A DNA stretch of 64,000 nt. It comes from an uncultured bacterium. GTDB taxonomy: Bacteria; Bacillota; Clostridia; Lachnospirales; Lachnospiraceae. Shown piece after piece: positions 36,116 through 45,612 of this stretch. A model generated the notes under the pieces. It saw only the letters and a program-made list of their open reading frames with translations, ran no database searches and was not told where the DNA came from. Made by a program: the position numbers and the translations under genes. The stretch is taken from positions 1 through 64,000 of the forward strand of contig CAMWUN010000007.1 in NCBI GenBank assembly GCA_947177425.1. The letters run 5' to 3'. Every line of letters starts with the position of its first letter. The first letter of the stretch is position 1.

Positions 36116-36783
36116 ATACCCCAAATACCTTAAGCCCACAAAAGGACGAGAAAAAATATACCCCGAAACGGTTAATACTGATGCTTGTGGGAATCCTTTT
36201 TATCGGAATGTGTGTAGCATCCTACCGCATGAGCGGATTTGGTGTAGACGCCTTTTCCTGTATGAATCTGGGAATCAGCGGCTTTCTCAAAATTTCCTTC
36301 GGCACATGGCAGTTAATACTAAACGCCGTGCTGTTGGTTATTGTATGGTTCACCGTAAGGCACTTCATCGGTCTTGGAACAATCGTCAACATGGTTCTGG
36401 TGGGATACACAGCCGACTTTCTGTGCTGGCTGTTTTTAAACCAGTTTCACCTGTCAGTGACCATGCCCCTGCGGGTTGTGTTCCTGCTCATCGGAACCCT
36501 GCTTGCTTCGCTGGGATGCGCATGCTATATGATTGCAGACATGGGGATTGCTCCTTACGACAGCGTTGCTTTCATCATTACTAAATATACAAAGGAGAAA
36601 TTTTCCTTCCGCTTTGCAAGGGTAATGTCAGATATAACGGTTATTTTGGTTGGCGTCACTTTCTGCCTTATGGCAAAAAACAGCATCTGGGAAATTGTTG
36701 GATTAGGAACAATTGTGAACGCCTGTTGTAACGGGCCGCTTATACAGTTTTTCCGTGACCGGATTGAAGCGGCGTTAAAATAA
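36112..36783 (+). CDS. YczE/YyaS/YitT-like integral membrane protein
   Basis: A 223-residue membrane protein with about five to six helices, resembling the YczE/YyaS/YitT group (GFGVDAFSCMNLGIS, then GIAPYDSVAFIIT and VGLGTIVNACCNGPLI). The start is TTG at 36112 overlapping the galactosidase stop, with GGAGGTGA upstream, so it is translationally coupled. Its role beside sugar genes is unclear; members are often annotated as transport- or export-associated, without proof. Confidence 0.82.
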   Translation: MNTPNTLSPQKDEKKYTPKRLILMLVGILFIGMCVASYRMSGFGVDAFSCMNLGISGFLKISFGTWQLILNAVLLVIVWFTVRHFIGLGTIVNMVLVGYTADFLCWLFLNQFHLSVTMPLRVVFLLIGTLLASLGCACYMIADMGIAPYDSVAFIITKYTKEKFSFRFARVMSDITVILVGVTFCLMAKNSIWEIVGLGTIVNACCNGPLIQFFRDRIEAALK

Positions 36784-36815
36784 TTTCAGTTGTGTACCAA
36801 TGTCATTGAGTAAAA

Positions 36816-36860
36816 AAAGCGGCCGTCCGGGACGTGTCATCCTCCACGGACTGCCGCTTT
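36816..36860 (+). terminator. Terminator of alpha-galactoside operon
   Basis: AAAGCGGCCGTCCG (36816-36829) pairs with CGGACTGCCGCTTT (36847-36860), one mismatch. The T run is short. From 36861 to 36986 I see no gene. Confidence 0.75.
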
Positions 36861-36986
36861 CTGACTTAATGACGTTTGGTTGTATAGAGAATACGGCCGG
36901 CCCGCCCGTACCCTATGAAAAATATCCATTTCATTAGTAAAATCCGATTGAAAACTCCAGTCTGCAAAGGGATTCCACCGCGGCAT

Positions 36987-37185
36987 TTACTCTTTAATCA
37001 ATGAATACATTTTCATATCCAGCACTTCTCCGTTTTTTACTGCGTTGCTGCGCAGAACTCCTTCCAGGATGAAGCCGGACTTTTCCAGAACCCGGCAGGA
37101 GGCTGTGTTACAGGCGAAGGGCTCGGCAAATATTCTGATGATGTCGGCATGTTCAGAGATGTACTGTTGTGCACTCCATAAAAAT
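36987..37185 (-). pseudogene. C-terminal fragment of a GNAT acetyltransferase
   Basis: The minus strand encodes about 60 residues of a RimJ-like GNAT end: EHADIIRIFAEPFACNTASC then RVLEKSGFILEGVLRSNAVK and GEVLDMKMYSLIKE before a TAA. The acetyl-CoA loop and the N-terminal half are absent. It follows the helicase stop in the same frame. It is a remnant, not a working gene. Confidence 0.75.
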
Positions 37186-37202
37186 CCATCCTTTCTAAAG
37201 TT

Positions 37203-40200
37203 TTAATTTCCGGCTAGCTTTTTACCGATTTCACTTTCAAACATGATTCCGCCAATCCGTCTGTTTCTTTTCTGTCTTTCCGTATCCTCCTTGAACATGT
37301 CAAAGAGAAGGAACGACTGTTCCGCCCAGCTAAATAAGCCCGAATGACAGCATTGGTTTCTTCTGTCAGTGCAGTCTTTGAGTTTGTCTTCAAAAGATTC
37401 CCACCAGGATTTATCATAGGCGTTTTTTCCTCCGGTCTCCATCCTGCGTGCGAGTTCTTCTTTGTTATTTCCCAATATTCTGCAAAAGGCCCCCAGGGTA
37501 AGTTCCTCCTTCCGGGCATCCTTTAAGGGCACTCTCCCCCGGCCTTTTCCAAATCCCCTAACCTGCTGTTCCTGGAAAATCCCTTTCAGGCTATCCCCAA
37601 AACAGTCTTTCATCTGTAATTCTGCAGCCTTGCAGAATAAAATTGCGCAACAGGAGGCATCCAGCCGGTTGTCCGCCTGATAGACAGGCTCCAGCAAAAA
37701 GAATAATTTCATGCCCAGCAGGATGTTTTCTTTCACGCTGGCGGAAAATCTGTCCAAATCCATCCTGTCTTTGAAACCGAATTTCTCCAACTGTTCTGCG
37801 GAAAGTTCCGTTTTAAGAAATGTCTCATCCAGCCCCCTTATGAATCCGGCCGTATCAATGCTGTAATCAATAACGCCGTTTTCATCTTCTATTACCAGCG
37901 TGGAAAATGCAGTCGCCGGGGGCAGTCCCCGGGATGCTTTCCGCAGGGCTTCCTGCCTTAATTTTTCCGGCATATCCTGTTCCAGAATCGCCTTAATTTC
38001 TTTGATTGCAAAGGTATCCATGATTTCCTTTGCCATATTTACACATACGGACTCTTTCCAGGCATCTGCATCGCCGATTACGTACAGCCTGAATTTTGCA
38101 CGGGTAGCCGCAACATTTACAATATTCTCATTGACCCATTTTACCGCCCCTTGGGCTTCCTTACTGGTGTCGCATCCTAGCAGGAAGATAACCTCGTCCG
38201 CCTCTTTTCCCTGAAAGGTATGGACCGTCCCAATCTTTTTCTGTTCACAGCCCAGCATATAATCGCTGTTAATCTTTGTAGTGCCGCTGTTTTTACGGCA
38301 GTATTGTCTGATATAATCCCTGATGCCCGCTGCCACAGTAGTGAAAGGACTGATAATATAAAGGCTCGGCTCCGGATTTTGGGAAAAGGCAGTCTCCAGC
38401 AGCTCGCATACCTTTTTCCCCTGCTCCTCTACAAAATGGTTCTTATTTCCTTTTTCCTTTCCCTTCACCTGAATCCACTGGGATTTGTCACAGATAAATT
38501 TTGCGGCCCGTTCCGGTTTCGGCCCTTTCGTCTGCTGTTTCATAAGTCCGCCATAAGAAATCTCATTGGAAATATCGTACATAGGCGAAATGCAGCGCCT
38601 ATGGACAAGCAGCGGACACCCAACCCATTCCGGGTAGTCCGTGCCATTGTCCAGCCAGGTTCCAAATATATTCATACGGTCGGCAAATCCCTGTACCGAA
38701 AGGTTCTTTTTCTTATAGGGCTTTAAATCATCGTCATTATATGCCTTCCTTAAGAGAATCAAATCATCAGTGACCACTGGCTCTACCTGCTTCGGATCCC
38801 CCACAATAACAGCCCGGCGGCTTCTGTAAAGGGCTCCCAGCGCCATCTGGGGCTGGGCCTGTCCCGCCTCGTCTACCACCAGCATCCCCACAGTCCCCGT
38901 CCGCCTGACATCTTTCAGCAGGTTCCCCATGGAGGCAAAAGTGGAGGATATAACAGGAACCAGCAGAAACAAAGTCTGAAAAAGCGCCGGAACCATGTTT
39001 TCCTTATCCTCTTTGTGAAATACAATCCTTTCGTTTTCATCCCCCGGCCGCAGTCCCCAATACTGGGATAACGTAATAAAGTTATCCCTGCAATGGTTGG
39101 AGGCAGCCACAAACTCCTTATTCAACCGCATGGCGTAACCAAACAGCTTTTCCCTTTCCCTGTTATACCGCTGGGTAAACCACGGATTGGCCACCTGTGC
39201 ATCTGTTGCCCTGGATACATTTTCTGAGAGCAGTTCCTCAACAAAATCCTCATCCAGCACCGTACAGGAATCACATATGCCGGATTCTGTAAACGCTGCA
39301 ATCCCCGTCTCATATTCCTTTCTGGCAGATTCCCCTTTCTGCCGGGCCAGAAGCATCCGTTTTTCGTAATCCCTGATTTTCTTTTTCTCCCCGGTTATGG
39401 CTCTTTCCCACTGTTCCACTTTTAAAAGGAATTCTTTATACTCCTGTTTTATCCCGTCACATGCATCCTGTGCCTGCCCGGCTCTTTCCCTGAAAGAATA
39501 AATTGTCTCCTCAAGGGACGCGGCCTCTGCCCTGTATTCCTCTGCATCCTTCCGGTATTCCTCTGCAAGTTCCATGGCATTCCTATGCTCCGCCCTGCGG
39601 AATAGCTTTGCAAACATGCCCACAGACTTTCTGGCCCGCAGCTCCTTTTCCAGAAATTCCTTCACACGGGCCTTTGCTTTTGCAAGTTCATCCTCCTTCG
39701 CCTGTAATTCCTCTTTTGCCCGGTGCAGTTCCTTCTCATACAAAGAAGCGTCAGCCCGGATTTCTTTCCCCTCCTCTTTCAATTCCGCCAACTGATTACC
39801 GGCGCTTTCTATATAGCCCTGGCAGGCTGCCATAGCTGTCTCACATTCCAGGCAGACTTTTGCCGCCTCTAAAACCGCCGCCTCTTTTGCGGCCGACAAA
39901 TCCTCCGCTTTTTTAAGAACTTTCTGCATTTTTTTCACTACCGCCAATTGTTCTTCAAAGTCCCTTCTGGCCGCCTGATAAGATGCCGTCCGCTCCTGCG
40001 CCATAGCCTTATTTTTATAGAAATCACGCCCCAGGGGATAAAGCACTTTATTAAAAAAACGATTTAAATTTGACTTTCTGCCCAAAGGTGCTGCTATCAG
40101 GCCCCACACATCCTGACTGTCCAGAAGTTCCTGTGCATATTTCGTGAAATAAATATCCTGATAGGATTCCCCCCGGTATGTGGTTTCCGTCATTTCAGAC

Positions 40201-41684
40201 TTTTCAGGATCAAACAGTCTGCCTGCTTCCTCTAAAAGTTCTTTCAGTTCATCTGTATCGCTCTCCAGGGGCGCTAAATCCCCCAGCATACTTTTGGGAA
40301 GTTCCTTGGAAATATTCTCCACTGCGGCATTATTACAGGATGCCACAAGCATGCCATAATTGTTGATATCATCCTCCGCAAGGCTGTACCAGCGGCGTGT
40401 AAACTTCGAGTATGCCCCATCCGGCCCGTCTCCATGCAAAAAACGGTGCTCGCAGAAAGCATCATCGGGATTGTCATATTTTGAAAGCAGAACTGCCCGT
40501 TCTATAATATTGTTCACCACAATTTCTTTCAGTAAAGTGGTTTTGCCTGTTCCCGGAGGGCCATTGACAGAAAATATCCTGCCGTTTACCCCGTACAAAT
40601 CAGAGGTTCCTTTGTGTATGGACAAATTTATGGCTGTCTGCTGCATAAAGGCAGGCATGAATCTGGAAGGCCATTTGCCCAAAGGCGCATTTTCAACAGA
40701 CAGAATTTCCCTAAGCTGCCTCAAATATTCTCCTCTTCCCTGCTCTTTGGGAGCGACTAAATCAATCCGGGCCTCCGGCAAATCCGGCTCCTGCAGGGCC
40801 GTCACATAGTGGAGCAAATCTCCGCCCAGATACATGTCCTCTTCCAGAGCCCCGCTTTCAGTCTGTTCAAACACCAGCCTGATATCATCTGAAAAATAAT
40901 CGTGGGCCAGCCCCTGATAGTTGTCGTCTTCCCTCTTATTCTTCTCTGCTTCGTCCGCAAACAACTGAAAGTTTATCCCATAAACTTCCTCATATGCGTC
41001 GCTCTCATCCCTGCTGTTTTTGATATTTCCTTTTATAAATACTTTTTCTAATTCTGCAAACAACTCATGAAGGATGGAAAGGGATACAGCGCCGGCCGGA
41101 AATGCCTGTCCATCCTCATCCTCCTGTCCTTTGCCAAAAAACTTCTTTTCCAGCCCTTCCACTGCTTCACTGTATAATTTATCATCCAGAGAACGGGATA
41201 TATCCCCTTTCGCAGTCTTTACCTGGTTCAAAGCCCATATAATAGTAGACAGGGACAGGGAATGTTCTATATAATTTCCCTCCGGCGAAAGCTGCAGACT
41301 GGCCCAGGCAATCTTATCTGTACTTTTCTCCGGCCTGCCGCCGTCCTCCGGCGAAAAAGGCAGAACCTCCTCAATACAGTCTATGCACTTTTCCCTCTTC
41401 ACCCGGCCTATATAAATAGTAAGATTCCCCCACGTTTTCATCCCACAGGCCGCCGCTTCGTCTGCAATTATTTTCTGCAGATTCTTTCCCAAATCCTTAT
41501 CCGTAAGCGGTACAAAATCTTCAACTGCCTTCTGCTTCCCGGCTCCACTGGCAACGGTTTCCTTGTATTTCCTTATCCTGCCTGTAATCTCCCGGCTATC
41601 GGGATATTTGTCCTGCGCCAGAAACTCCAGCGCGAACCAGTAACCCAGAACCTTTTCCGCCAGTATCCTCTTTTGCTTATCCAT
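37203..41684 (-). CDS. Large SF1 (Dna2/NAM7-type) helicase with C-terminal HEPN-like motif
   Basis: A protein of about 1493 residues. The N-terminal 340 residues are unassigned. The helicase core opens with Walker A GPPGTGKTTLL (375-385) and is interrupted by a long coiled coil (about 590-800). Walker B-like VVDEAGQAQPQMALG, GDPKQVEPV, HTFQGKEADEVIFLLG and AATRAKFRLYVIGD follow. Near the end DRRNQCCHSG gives R1442-x4-H1447, the catalytic pattern of HEPN RNases. I start at ATG 41684 with GAGGGG upstream. It stands alone. Likely a nucleic-acid-triggered defence or stress enzyme (inference). Confidence 0.82.
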   Translation of the reverse strand: MDKQKRILAEKVLGYWFALEFLAQDKYPDSREITGRIRKYKETVASGAGKQKAVEDFVPLTDKDLGKNLQKIIADEAAACGMKTWGNLTIYIGRVKREKCIDCIEEVLPFSPEDGGRPEKSTDKIAWASLQLSPEGNYIEHSLSLSTIIWALNQVKTAKGDISRSLDDKLYSEAVEGLEKKFFGKGQEDEDGQAFPAGAVSLSILHELFAELEKVFIKGNIKNSRDESDAYEEVYGINFQLFADEAEKNKREDDNYQGLAHDYFSDDIRLVFEQTESGALEEDMYLGGDLLHYVTALQEPDLPEARIDLVAPKEQGRGEYLRQLREILSVENAPLGKWPSRFMPAFMQQTAINLSIHKGTSDLYGVNGRIFSVNGPPGTGKTTLLKEIVVNNIIERAVLLSKYDNPDDAFCEHRFLHGDGPDGAYSKFTRRWYSLAEDDINNYGMLVASCNNAAVENISKELPKSMLGDLAPLESDTDELKELLEEAGRLFDPEKSEMTETTYRGESYQDIYFTKYAQELLDSQDVWGLIAAPLGRKSNLNRFFNKVLYPLGRDFYKNKAMAQERTASYQAARRDFEEQLAVVKKMQKVLKKAEDLSAAKEAAVLEAAKVCLECETAMAACQGYIESAGNQLAELKEEGKEIRADASLYEKELHRAKEELQAKEDELAKAKARVKEFLEKELRARKSVGMFAKLFRRAEHRNAMELAEEYRKDAEEYRAEAASLEETIYSFRERAGQAQDACDGIKQEYKEFLLKVEQWERAITGEKKKIRDYEKRMLLARQKGESARKEYETGIAAFTESGICDSCTVLDEDFVEELLSENVSRATDAQVANPWFTQRYNREREKLFGYAMRLNKEFVAASNHCRDNFITLSQYWGLRPGDENERIVFHKEDKENMVPALFQTLFLLVPVISSTFASMGNLLKDVRRTGTVGMLVVDEAGQAQPQMALGALYRSRRAVIVGDPKQVEPVVTDDLILLRKAYNDDDLKPYKKKNLSVQGFADRMNIFGTWLDNGTDYPEWVGCPLLVHRRCISPMYDISNEISYGGLMKQQTKGPKPERAAKFICDKSQWIQVKGKEKGNKNHFVEEQGKKVCELLETAFSQNPEPSLYIISPFTTVAAGIRDYIRQYCRKNSGTTKINSDYMLGCEQKKIGTVHTFQGKEADEVIFLLGCDTSKEAQGAVKWVNENIVNVAATRAKFRLYVIGDADAWKESVCVNMAKEIMDTFAIKEIKAILEQDMPEKLRQEALRKASRGLPPATAFSTLVIEDENGVIDYSIDTAGFIRGLDETFLKTELSAEQLEKFGFKDRMDLDRFSASVKENILLGMKLFFLLEPVYQADNRLDASCCAILFCKAAELQMKDCFGDSLKGIFQEQQVRGFGKGRGRVPLKDARKEELTLGAFCRILGNNKEELARRMETGGKNAYDKSWWESFEDKLKDCTDRRNQCCHSGLFSWAEQSFLLFDMFKEDTERQKRNRRIGGIMFESEIGKKLAGN

Positions 41685-41842
41685 CAATACAACACCCCTC
41701 TGTTTACATTTCAAACGACTGCTGATAAATATAGAATGCATAATTATGTATCGTCTCTGTATCCTTATTCTACCATATAATCGGCTGCTTTCCTACCATA
41801 TAAAAAGGATGTTTATGAGAATAAAACTCCGGCCCTGACCCT

Positions 41843-42700
41843 TTAGCCCGTCTGAACTGTTATCTCCTGCCCAATCACAATCCCCCTGGCACCAGTTCCA
41901 TGACCGATTTGGGATGTAACGGCAATGGGCATATTTTTCCCGACAAATTTGCGGACAAGGCCTTCTACGGACAGCAGCGGGGTTTCTGCCTGCATCTGGG
42001 TAAAAGTCCCCAGCAGAATGCCTGATACCATACGGAATGCTCCAAGTTGCTCCAACTGACACAGATATGTCTCTATCTGAGGGGCCCTGCCGCCGCGGCT
42101 CTCCAGCAGCAGTACTTTGTCCCTTAAATCCGGCATATACTCTGTCCCTGCTAATTTTAAAAAACATCTGATATTTCCGCCCGCCACAATTCCATGCATC
42201 TTTCCGCCCTGAATCAAATGAGCGTCTATGGAAAACAAATCATTGCCATGGTTCATAACCGTATTGGCAAAATCTCTTCTCTGGCGCTCCCCCTGGTCAT
42301 ATATCAGATTGCGAACCTGGTATAAAACTGACGGGCGTCCTGTTTTTGCATAAATTGCGTTAATTACTGTGGTCAGGTCGCTGTACCCCCAGAACATCTT
42401 CCTACTGTCGGCAATCACACCGTAATCCAGATAAGGCAGTATGCCGTTGGCAATGTCTCCTCCCGAAATATCAAATATCCCTTCTATTTCATCATCCCTG
42501 TAAAAATCCATCAGCGCCTGCGCCCGTTCCCTGGCGGTACCGCCAAAGACGTCCTCCCGGGCATAAATATAATTGCTGAATACAGGATGAAGCCCCATAG
42601 ATTCTAATACCTCTGCAAGACCTTCAATATCCCTGCTGTATTCTCTTTTTTGCCCGTTTGAGCAACATACAATCCCTATTTTGTCTCCGCGGTTCATCAT
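41843..42700 (-). CDS. LD-carboxypeptidase (S66 / LdcA-MccF family)
   Basis: A 285-residue serine peptidase of family S66, which trims L,D-linked ends of murein peptides or acyl conjugates such as microcin C. The nucleophile region FWGYSDLT, the segment LLLESRGGRAP containing the catalytic glutamate, and the histidine in QIGHGTGARG are all present. No signal peptide, so it is cytoplasmic and could serve cell-wall recycling. It begins 17 bases after a MATE exporter stop; such pairing leaves open a self-immunity role, but murein recycling is the default. Confidence 0.87.
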   Translation of the reverse strand: MMNRGDKIGIVCCSNGQKREYSRDIEGLAEVLESMGLHPVFSNYIYAREDVFGGTARERAQALMDFYRDDEIEGIFDISGGDIANGILPYLDYGVIADSRKMFWGYSDLTTVINAIYAKTGRPSVLYQVRNLIYDQGERQRRDFANTVMNHGNDLFSIDAHLIQGGKMHGIVAGGNIRCFLKLAGTEYMPDLRDKVLLLESRGGRAPQIETYLCQLEQLGAFRMVSGILLGTFTQMQAETPLLSVEGLVRKFVGKNMPIAVTSQIGHGTGARGIVIGQEITVQTG

Positions 42701-42717
42701 TCTAATCCCTCTTTTTT

Positions 42718-44091
42718 TTAATTCGTTCCCTGCCAGAGCGTGTTTGAATCTCCACTCCCCCGCAGTCTGAAGAATAATACAAATGCCAGAAACAAATCCG
42801 CTCCGGCCCAGGCCAGCACTTCTCCCCAGAAAACGCCCTCATGTCCAATCACCTGTGTCAGAAACAGGGCGCACATGATGCGCATAACAACCTGCATAAA
42901 GCTGGACAGCATGGGTATTACCGAATCCCCCATCCCCTGAATACAGCACCGGATTATATAAAGCCAGTACAACAGCGGAAATCCCAGCGCCAGCACTCCT
43001 AAATAACTGCACCCCACCTGGAGCATCTCCCCGGCGCCATTTTCCGTTTCCCGGATAAACAACCCTAAAATTCCTCTTCCGGCAAAGACCATGATGGCGG
43101 ACATCATAAGCGCCGTAACAACGCCAATCAGAAGGGCTGAAACCAGTCCGCCCCTTATCCTCTTATAACTGCCAAGCCCCTTATTCTGGGCCGTATAAGT
43201 CAGGATACCGTGGCCGTAAGAGGATGCTGCCGTTTCCAGAAGCACATACAATTTGTTGGCGGCGGCATATCCCGTCAGAAACAGGAAACCGAAGCCATTG
43301 ACCGTGGCCTGCACTACCAGTCCCCCGGCGGCGGTGATAATATTCTGTATCCCCATGGGAACTCCTATCTTGATCTGCTCCCACAAAATATCCCTGTCTA
43401 TCACCCTGTCTTCTTTATTTATCCGGCATATTTCAATTTCTCTTATGGAGGTGATACAGTAAGCCGAAGCCAGAACCTGGGCCAGCACAGTGCCCCAGGC
43501 GGCTCCCCCAATTCCCATATCCAGCTTCACCACGAAAAGCACATCAAATGCAATATTGCCGAGAGACGCTATCATCATTGCACGGAGGGGTTTTTGGCTG
43601 TTGCCAAGCGCCCGCAGTATGGCGGCGGCTATGTTATATAAAAAAGTAACCGGAACTCCCCCATACAAAATCCGCAGGTAGATTTCTGTCAGCCCTAAGA
43701 CTTCCTCCGGCGTCCGCAGTAATTCCAGTCCCCGGCGGACAAGCGTCTGCCCTGCCACAGTAAAGACAACGGCTCCAAACGCCGCAATACAACCGCCCCC
43801 ATAAATGGCCTTTTTCAGGGAATCCATCTTCTTTTCCCCGAAAAAACGGGCTGCCACAACCGAACAGCCCTGTGTAATGCCCGAAATCACGCCAAACATA
43901 ATGAAAGTCAGCCATTCCGATGCCCCCAGCGCTGCCAGCGCGTCAGCCCCTACATATTGTCCCACGATAAGGGCATCCACGAAAGTATATAGCTGCTGGA
44001 ACAGATTCCCCAGCATCAGCGGCATGGAAAATGCCAGCAGTAAACGGATGGGATTCCCTATCGTCATGTCTTTTGTTTTGCCTGTCCTCAT
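42718..44091 (-). CDS. MATE-family efflux transporter
   Basis: A 457-residue multidrug/toxin extruder with twelve predicted helices. The MATE hallmarks MTIGNPIRLLLAFSMPLMLG, QQLYTFVDALIVGQYVGADA and GASEWLTF are clear, and the second half repeats the pattern. I chose ATG 44091 with AGAGG nearby; the frame extends 23 codons further. It shares a transcript with the LD-carboxypeptidase. Substrate unknown. Confidence 0.92.
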   Translation of the reverse strand: MRTGKTKDMTIGNPIRLLLAFSMPLMLGNLFQQLYTFVDALIVGQYVGADALAALGASEWLTFIMFGVISGITQGCSVVAARFFGEKKMDSLKKAIYGGGCIAAFGAVVFTVAGQTLVRRGLELLRTPEEVLGLTEIYLRILYGGVPVTFLYNIAAAILRALGNSQKPLRAMMIASLGNIAFDVLFVVKLDMGIGGAAWGTVLAQVLASAYCITSIREIEICRINKEDRVIDRDILWEQIKIGVPMGIQNIITAAGGLVVQATVNGFGFLFLTGYAAANKLYVLLETAASSYGHGILTYTAQNKGLGSYKRIRGGLVSALLIGVVTALMMSAIMVFAGRGILGLFIRETENGAGEMLQVGCSYLGVLALGFPLLYWLYIIRCCIQGMGDSVIPMLSSFMQVVMRIMCALFLTQVIGHEGVFWGEVLAWAGADLFLAFVLFFRLRGSGDSNTLWQGTN

Positions 44092-44198
44092 GGTAAATAA
44101 CCTCTTGCCGTATGTTTTCCCTTCTTTCCCAATTCTACCACACAACTGCTTAATTTCCAATTCCCTTTCCGGCTCCGGTTATAAACCATCATTTATAC

Positions 44199-45605
44199 TT
44201 ATTTTTCCATATTCTGGAATTTAAAATATGCCCCTGTTGTTTCCTCTGTCAAATCTTCTATCCTGATTTTCTCTCTTCCATAAAGATAGGTATCCAGTTC
44301 CCCCGATACAGGATCTGTCCATTTTGGGGCAACCGCTTCTATTCCAGTGATAACTGCTGCCGCCGTTAATAATTGTGCCGCCGTACAATCTGCATCATGT
44401 CCCTCCAGACAAATAATTTCAAGCATTTGTTCAAAATCATTGTTTCCAAACCAGATTGCAACCACTTCAGCAGCCGCATTGGGGTAGGCATGCACCCAGG
44501 TATATTCTTTCAATTCTTCAAGACATATCTCCCAGGCGGCCCGCCAGTCTCCGCTTCGCCTGCATATATCCATAGTATTGGTAATAACACTGTAATATTC
44601 AGATTTCTCCGGCAGCATTGTCACTGTCTTCTCCAAAACTTCCTTTATATCCTGTTCCACATAAGCAAGGGAAACCAGAAGAGCGCTGAACACCTCCCCT
44701 ATTATGCCATTATTTGCATGGGATATCTGTCCGTCCAGCCATGCCAGACGCGCCGCCTCAAAAGGATCTGCGGGAGCCAGCATCCCGCATATTGCTCCAC
44801 GCATCTGTGCCCCAATCCATTCCCGGTAATAATTGCCCTGCCTCCCGCTTTCCGGCGGATAAATACCCTGCTTCAGATTCCCCATGGCAATCCCTTCTGC
44901 ACTCATCGCCATGGGAATCAGGGAAAGCCATTCATGGGCGATATCCATGGAGGTAATATTTCTCCCTCTTTTTTTATAGGCTTCCAAAAAAGCAATTTCG
45001 TAAGTAATATCATCATTGTAAACGGACGGCGTCTGCAAATAATCTCTAAACTCCAGAATATGACGCGATATTTCATCATAATGATACCCTTCCAGTTGGG
45101 AGCCTGCCGTACCTCCGATCATCTGTCCATACCACCCGGCCCTGGTCTTTCTGATGTATTCCTTCTCCGAAATTGTCCTGCATGGTATCCATCCTTTCAC
45201 CTCTCTGCAGTACCCTTCCCAGGTTTCTATCTTGACAAACTTACTGTACTTGTGCCCTTCATCTTCACGGGCTTCACGCAGACACCGGAATATTTCACTG
45301 GTGATTACACGCAGTTCTTTCCAGTCTTCCTTCTTTAGCGCTTCCAGCCCTGATTCCATCAGGGACTCAGCTTCGTCAACAATGTATCCCATGGATTTCA
45401 TGCTTGCAACTGCCCCGCCGATTGCGCTTAATCCATCTGCACCGGAAGATGGCAGTCTCACCCCAAGCCATTGGCGCCGTAACTGCTGATGTCCCTGCTG
45501 CGGGCATGGAATCAGGTCTATCCACATTTTGTCCGCCTCTTCCTTCGCCGGGACGGACAGTCTGCTTCCCTTTAAAGTATTTAAATGAAATTCATATGAA
45601 TTCAT
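44199..45605 (-). CDS. ADP-ribosylglycohydrolase-family protein
   Basis: A 468-residue protein. Residues from about 150 on follow the DraG/ARH fold: RAGWYGQMIGGTAGSQLEG, the metal ligands NDD (197-199) and the late EGHDADCTAA (401-409, normally GGDTDT). The first 150 residues are an added domain I cannot place. ARH enzymes cleave N- or O-glycosidic bonds to ADP-ribose. It is last gene of a nucleoside uptake/hydrolysis operon, 7 bases after a ribokinase-like gene, which suggests a nucleoside or ADP-ribose-like glycosidic substrate rather than protein de-modification (inference). Confidence 0.85.
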   Translation of the reverse strand: MNSYEFHLNTLKGSRLSVPAKEEADKMWIDLIPCPQQGHQQLRRQWLGVRLPSSGADGLSAIGGAVASMKSMGYIVDEAESLMESGLEALKKEDWKELRVITSEIFRCLREAREDEGHKYSKFVKIETWEGYCREVKGWIPCRTISEKEYIRKTRAGWYGQMIGGTAGSQLEGYHYDEISRHILEFRDYLQTPSVYNDDITYEIAFLEAYKKRGRNITSMDIAHEWLSLIPMAMSAEGIAMGNLKQGIYPPESGRQGNYYREWIGAQMRGAICGMLAPADPFEAARLAWLDGQISHANNGIIGEVFSALLVSLAYVEQDIKEVLEKTVTMLPEKSEYYSVITNTMDICRRSGDWRAAWEICLEELKEYTWVHAYPNAAAEVVAIWFGNNDFEQMLEIICLEGHDADCTAAQLLTAAAVITGIEAVAPKWTDPVSGELDTYLYGREKIRIEDLTEETTGAYFKFQNMEK

Positions 45606-45612
45606 GATTTTA

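Noticed and set aside
41843-44091. LD-carboxypeptidase plus MATE exporter as a microcin-type immunity cassette
   Set aside because: No precursor peptide or modifying enzyme is nearby; cell-wall recycling and drug export explain both genes.
44373-45338. 321-codon plus-strand open frame over the ARH gene
   Set aside because: The minus-strand frame has ARH metal motifs, a ribosome site and operon context; the plus frame has none.
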